A stretch of DNA of 64,000 bases, from assembly GCF_036324505.1 (NCBI RefSeq), contig NC_086350.1, positions 26,256,257 to 26,320,256 on the forward strand, given 5' to 3'. Below, in pieces: positions 58,223 to 64,000 of the stretch. The stretch is from Eleginops maclovinus (lineage: Eukaryota; Chordata; Actinopteri; Perciformes; Eleginopidae). The notes beneath the pieces are model-generated. The model had not been told where the DNA came from. It saw nothing but the letters and a program-made list of their open reading frames with translations, and did not search any database. Made by a program: the position numbers and the translations under genes. The stretch's first letter is position 1, and each line of letters opens with the position of its first letter.

Positions 58223-58378
58223 TAACTGGGTTTTTTTGGGGGGGAGTTTTTCCTTGTCCAATTTGAGGTTCTAAGGACAAAGGGTGTCCTATTCGGGTTC
58301 TGTACAAAATGTAAATTCCACTGAGACAAATGTAAAATGTGTGATATTTGGTTATATAAATAAACTTTGATTGATTGA

Positions 58379-61300
58379 GATCTTGTTTTCTTAAAACACG
58401 TTCAAAAACCATTGACTTTAAGACGTGGGAACTGGCGGTGATAAGATGCTGACGCTGACGTTTTTTGAGTCATTCCTGCACATTCCTGTGTCATATCATG
58501 TCCAGGGCTGTCACAGATCTTCCATACATGGTTATCAATGCCATTTAAAAAAAAAAATATATTTGTTTTAAAATCAATCAAATTCCTTTTGCTAATCTTT
58601 AAGTGTAAACATAACAAACCCATAATGTAATATTCTGAATGTAATTCACAGTGTACAGTAAACATCCATATTCAAACACACCGCCTGCCTGACGGGTCGG
58701 GTATGTTTGATAAGCTGAAGGGAGAGGACAGTGAGAGCACTTGGGGAGTGGATCTGCTCAAAGCCTCTTTATCTCATAATCTTTATAGAGTAGCTCTTGT
58801 GTGAGGGTTTTGGCCCGAGAGGCAGACTTCACAGTGCCCTGCTCCTCTGTTCCTCTCTATTATAGCATAACATCACCATGCATGGGCACAGGCTACTGAC
58901 AGCAACATAACACTTCACCCATACTGATGCCAAGGCTGATAACAAGAGGCAAATACCATTCATATACGCACACTCCAAAAGGAAGTTTTGATTCCTCACT
59001 GTTAATGTTTAGGGCCGGCTCAGCCTTGTAGTCAAAAACATAGTCGAGACCATCCCATCCCTCCATGTTTCCTCATCTGCCTGTCCCATCATCCAATCAC
59101 AGTTATCCTTCAGTCCTGTTCAATGTCTGCAGCCCCCCCCACCCTCGGGGTCAGCGCTGAATCCATCTCTCTGACGAGGACTTCCGTCAGCCAATAGCTG
59201 GAGGCTGCTCCGCTTATTACCACACAGACATTATTCATTCATAGACTTCTCCCAGGGAAGTGGGGAGCCAAGAGTCTGGATGAGTTCTGTTAGGAGAGGC
59301 AGTGCAAACCATATAAACATGTTTATTACACGGCCTGGTTGAATACTTGATTCTGATTGGTCGTTTTGGACATTTCAGAAGTTATTGATACCAGTGAGCA
59401 CCAACTCTGCCTCGTTCCTTTCATTTTCTTGGAGGATCTACAGAACACAATGAGATTACACCAAATAATCTTGTCTTTTCAAATAGAAATCAAAATCAGG
59501 TCATTCAGTGCCAATAAAATCTGATCAGAGTGGAAGTGACACTTTTCATCATGTGTATTTGCTCAGTATGAACACAGTTTTTTTTCCATAACTTGCTGAA
59601 ATGATTGGACCTTTCAGAGCTTTTTCTGAAACTGAAGGAAGTGCTGTTCATTAATCCTGAAGCTAGTGTCTTCTAGCTACAGTCACACACCAATATGAAA
59701 CCCCTAACAGTGCTAGTGTTATTTCACCTTTCTTCTAAAATGATTTCAGCAGTTTTTCTTTTCCCTCTTGTGTTTCAAAGTCTAGATTTAGCTTGAGTGT
59801 TGTTTTAAATATTTATTTCAGGTATGGAATTTAGACAAAGGAGGTATGATGTGAAGTGGATATTTTACCCCATGATACTCCCCGCTCACTTAGAAATTGT
59901 TCATGGTTATCCTGTCAGTCTAGAGCTGCTAAACTATCTTTGGTTCTGACCAATTCCAGACGGAATCGGCAGATCATTAGCTGACTATACTGTATGTTTA
60001 TAGGAACCAAGATCTTATGTATGTTACATTTAAGCACATCACTAGAGAACTTTTCCAGTGACATTTTAGTCTGCAAACCTTCTTTTTATCAACTTTATTT
60101 CCACAGGTTAGTGAAACAGGAGCTACAGTATGCTATTCCTCAGAGGCCCCAAAAAGACTTAATTTCAACTGCAATTAGTTTTTCTTTCATAAAAATGTTC
60201 CTCTATACATATATTTATGTATTGACAAAATAAACACTAGACAGTAGAAATAATTGTTTAGCTTTATCCAGTGCCATCCATCGATAATGCATTGTACCTG
60301 ATGAAATAAAGGGTGATTAAGAGGTGTAAGGCCCTGCTAACGGTCAGCTGAAGCTGCAATCACGGGTCAGGGCCTTAGGGTATGTGGAGTGACATTGTAA
60401 AGGAGAGGATTAGACATGATGAGACAAAAGTGATAAAGGCCCCACAGCCAGGAGCAATGAGAAGAGAAGTGAGATAAACAGGACAGGTGAAGCTCCGGGC
60501 AGCCACATCCCAACCCTGTACCAGATGAGAGGAGACCATAAGAAAATGTGTGTGGTGTGTGTGTGTGTGTGTGTCATTCACGAGCCTGTCTTTGTGTTTG
60601 TCTTGCAGGAATGTCATGGAGGTGGAGATGGTTACAGAATAAGCACATAGGCCTTATGAGGTGAGTGTGTATCATTAGATTTCAGACAAGGACTTTGTTA
60701 AGGTGTTGCCTCTCTGTCTGTTGTTTAATGATGCTAATTTGTCAATAAAATGTAGAATGAATAATAAACTAGCCTTAGGCTACAGTGGCTAATTCCTGCT
60801 ACCCGTGAACTCTTCATATCTTACACTGCACTGTAACTTCGATTTATGTTTTTTATACCTGTGATATTCATGTTTTATGTTATAGCTTCAGGGAAATTTA
60901 AAGGTACAGGTAATACATTTTGGTTTCAAGACCTTAGTTCGCAGAGGAATCCTAAAAAGTCCTAGAAAGACAAAGTAAACTTAACTAATGTGAAAGAGGA
61001 ATAGCTTCAGGGAAACTCAAAAGTACCATGGGATCAGGTTGGAGCAAAAAGACTAGCAGTAAAACAGAACAGGTTGTTTTTTCTGGAGAGGACAGAAGTC
61101 AGGTCTGACAATACCTCTGGAAACTGAGAAGATGAAGTGGAATTATAGTAGAGATTCATCTGTCACACTGCATTGTAACTTTTATTCATGTATATTACAC
61201 CTGTCATGTTTATTTTATTATCTTTGCTTTTTAATTACCGGTTTTAAATGCCTTTTTATAATGTGTTTCTGCTGCGCTATTCCTTAATGTTCCTCATGTC

Positions 61301-62700
61301 TTTCATTTTTGTAAAGCACTTTGAATTACCTTGTGTTGAAAGGTGCTATATAAATAAACTTGCCTTGCCCTTACAATCTCAGCCGAGCGTCTACAAACTT
61401 CCATAATTATGAAACGTAGCTGGATCGCAGACCAGGCATGTGCCTCTTTGAAATTTCTGGTTTTGCAGCCTCTCCAAATCACTATTGATGATTGGCTCAT
61501 TTCCTCTTTGCCTCTTGAAAACACACTGGCACTCAGAGAGCAGACTTATTTTTAAAGACGAGAGGACAAATAGAGAGCCTGTCGCGATGAGTTCACATAA
61601 GCCATGATTGCACATCAAGCCTGGGGCAGAAAATACCACCTTCCAATCTTCCTATCTCCCTGATTCTGACGCCCATTGCTTGACTTATCTTTTACTCTGC
61701 CTTCCTTTGGATCTCAACTACACACCTGTAAAGGTTTGCGACTGCATGTCGTTGAAGGGATTTTAGCCTTTGCAGAACATGTACATGCACAAATACCTAT
61801 ATAATACGCTACAGGGAAAGGGAAAACCCCCAAAGAGCATCTAAGGGTCCTCTTTAAGTCCATGTTGAGGACAGATTAAGCTCTTTCAGTACTACAGGTC
61901 GAACAACACACAATTAGTGTAATCGTTTCAGTCAAACAGAAACACTGAACAATATGATTTTATGAGTACATTTGCCCGCAGAGGACGCAGCTTACTATCT
62001 CCAGGTGTCTGTCCTCATATAACCTGAATCGTTCCAGTAGCTTCCTCAGAATGACTCTCCTGTCAGTGCTCACTCCTTCCTGCTGGACAGAAACCTTCCA
62101 GCCACAGCAGGCAGTGATTTAGGGAGCTAGGAGTGGCAGGAATGAAATGTGTGCAGGGCTCACGGTTTGTGAGTGCAGTAATAAATGATTGGAGCCGTTC
62201 TCTGCAATGCTTGAGACATTTAATCAGCCCTCTGATTTATAGTTCCTCATCGCTGCTGCAGCCGCGCGTAATGCTCATTTTTATTCCAGCCTCTGCTACC
62301 TACGAATTTGCTACTGTTTCTAGTCTGAGTACAAACAAACTCACTTTCCCCTCACCACCCACACACTAAAACACACACACACACACGAGGTGCTGATTGT
62401 GACTCCCTCATCGCTATTCTGCACCGCACATCTTCTGATGATCAATCAGAGGGACTCAGGGTTGTGTTCTGTGGATTCTGTATGAGTTACTCAGCAAATA
62501 TGTGCTTTCCAACATTGCCAATGTTCTTTCTCTCTCTCTAACACACACACACACACACACACTGGCTGCCACCACCTTGTCTTGGCAGGAGCGGGAATTA
62601 CTGTCATGGTTAATGGGCTCACAGGACAAGAGGCTACTTTTGGACCACTTTGTATTATTCATCTGAATGCCTGTAAGAGGGGTTCATCATAATTCAGGCC

Positions 62701-62770
<70 letters not shown>

Positions 62771-63500
62771 GTGCAATTGACTGTCCATCATAGCAGCATG
62801 TTAAAGCTCTTCACGGTGCTTTCTGAGTCGGCCCCATAAACAGCACCACAAAATGCTGCTCTCAGCTCCCTGTCACGCTGCAAGCGAGGAGGGAGGGGAG
62901 GAGAGGGGGGGGTTTAAAAATGAACAAGGATCTCTAGTTTGAGTCCTTTGATGAACCCTTTTTGATAGCGAAGAGCTTCCTGAAAATACCTGAACCTTAG
63001 CAGGAGTGGACAGGTGTAGAGCTAACACAACACAACACAACAGTAGAGTCATCGCGCTGCACAGGGTGACATTTTCAGAGCCCCTCACCCCCGCAAATGA
63101 CACTCTACACACTGTTTGATGCTAAAACACCCAGCATGCATCACACCATGTCACTCAGGTAACCATCTGCCTGTTGTATTCTTGTAAAAACAGGTCGCTA
63201 ATGGTGTGTGTTGTTTTAGTGAGTGTACAGGTGCACTACATGCTCTGGCATTCTACACACAAACAAATAAAATGTCACATTTGCGTCATCTTATTATGTC
63301 AACCAGTTTCACAAATGAGGTAAGTAAATGTGAAAAGAGTAGGGAAAAAAGATCATTGCTTCTTGTTTTCTCTGAGATCCTGTCAGGGAAGGACATGACT
63401 GAAATTGCACGCAGCTTGATGTTGTATTACGCTAATAAGTAAAACAAGTACATGAATATGTCAACCTAATTATTTTATTTTGCCGGTGTTGTATACAGTG
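58379..63500. other. Intergenic region, no gene recognised
   Basis: No coding exon could be supported. A repeat tail (GTAAAGCACTTTGAATTACC ... GGTGCTATATAAATAAACTT) lies at 61,300-61,372, a short GT tract at 60,547-60,573 and a G-run near 62,900. A 54-bp exon-like block at 60,609-60,662 has an acceptor and donor but no recognisable protein. Confidence 0.35.
62704..62773 (+). repeat. (TG)n microsatellite
   Basis: TG tract with TTTG and GCG interruptions in intergenic DNA. Confidence 0.98.
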
Positions 63501-63645
63501 GTGGAATGTAAAGAACTACATTAACTCAGGTTTGGTACTTTATTACAATTTTAAAATCGTTTACCTGAGTATTTTCATTTTATGACACTTTATACTGCCA
63601 CTCCACTACTTACTGGAGTACTTTTTAATCCACTACATTTATTGG
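63500..63645. repeat. AGTACT fish repeat fragment
   Basis: ATACAGTGGTGGAATGTAAAG then TACTGGAGTACTTTTTAATC CACTACATTT, the other arm of the repeat seen at 5160-6385 and 16880-17320. Confidence 0.5.
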
Positions 63646-63647
63646 AA

Positions 63648-64000
63648 AGCATCGGAACCAGCACCTTATCGTGGTGGAGAGGTTTGTGTGCCCCGATGTA
63701 CCTGGGGGCTGTGTTGTCTGGAACCTTGTGTTCCTGGTAGGGTCTCCCATGGCAAATTGGTCTCAGGTAAGGGGCCAGACTAAGATTGGTTCAAAAAGAC
63801 CTCATGAAAACCACTCTTGGAAGCGAGGATAACCGGCCCGGAGGAAGCCCGGGGTCCCCTTCTGGAGCCAGGCCCAGAAGGAGGACTCGTCAGCGATCGC
63901 CTGGTAGCCGGGCTTGACACCAAGCCCTGCCGGGCACAGCCCGAAAAAGCAACGTGGGCAACACCTCCGCTTCTCCGTCCTGCGGGCCCACCACCTACGG
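63648..64000 (+). mobile_element. LINE-like 5' region running off the window
   Basis: GGAACCAGCACCTTATCGTG, GGTCTCCCATGGCAAATTGG, AGCCAGGCCCAGAAGGAGG, GGGCACAGCCCGAAAAAGC and GGGCCCACCACCTACGG are consecutive phrases of an abundant GC-rich fish sequence that precedes the endonuclease ORF in some non-LTR elements. The coding part would lie beyond 64,000. Confidence 0.5.

Larger units (their letters stand above)
55917..58378 (+). repeat. Fish repeat tail split by a Tc1-type insertion
   Basis: Left part 55,917-55,987 (CTGTCCGTCCTGGGGGAGGG, ATCCCTCCTCTGTTGC, AAGGTTTCTTCCATTTT) and right part 58,225-58,378 (GGGGAGTTTTTCCTTGTCC, TCTAAGGACAAAGGG, TATATAAATAAACTTTGATT) form one continuous, very common fish repeat when the Tc1-type element between them is ignored. 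Confidence 0.75.

Overview
The window is nuclear DNA from a ray-finned (teleost) fish, probably a percomorph. Vertebrate genes are split by GT-AG introns, (CA)n/(GT)n microsatellites are very abundant, and there are fish-type tRNA SINEs, LINE tails, hAT and Tc1 relics and foldback MITEs. The species cannot be named from the sequence.

Region 1 (about 1.5-20.8 kb, + strand): a complete ndrg4 gene. It has 14 constitutive coding exons plus a 39-nt cassette exon, giving 339 or 352 residues. A CCAAT/TTTAAA region and a CTT-repeat leader precede it, and a long 3' UTR containing a foldback MITE follows. Four of its 5' splice sites lie next to (CA)n or (GT)n tracts.

Region 2 (21.5-34.5 kb): two paralogous secreted olfactomedin-domain genes of the OLFM4 type, arranged head to head. 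The first (- strand, 7 exons, 462 aa) converges on ndrg4. The second (+ strand, 5 exons, 470 aa) has one coding exon squeezed between two (TG)n tracts. The 2.8 kb between them holds repeat debris, including a LINE reverse-transcriptase fragment.

Region 3 (34.5-46.7 kb): no host gene recognised. It holds SINEs, a possible solo LTR, a degenerate minisatellite, a LINE tail, a perfect 28-bp palindrome flanked by an 8-bp duplication, and a SINE carrying a perfect 18-bp-arm hairpin.

Region 4 (46.7-54.3 kb): a large decayed DNA transposon. AACGTT/GGAACC-rich ends enclose a tnp2-like (EnSpm/CACTA-type) transposase split by a nested hAT element. A multi-exon gene resembling DUF4806 proteins lies downstream in the same orientation, then a 51-bp minisatellite. 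This transposase plus companion-gene arrangement is the best candidate for an under-described system.

Region 5 (54.3-64 kb): a near full-length Tc1/IS630-type element with 25-bp inverted ends and TA duplications, inserted in an older repeat; its transposase is broken by stops and frameshifts. Then come repeat tails and, at the right edge, a GC-rich LINE-like sequence. No intact host gene was recognised here.

The two host loci are unrelated in function: NDRG4 is a cytoplasmic alpha/beta-hydrolase-fold protein, while the olfactomedins are secreted glycoproteins. The rest is mostly transposon history.
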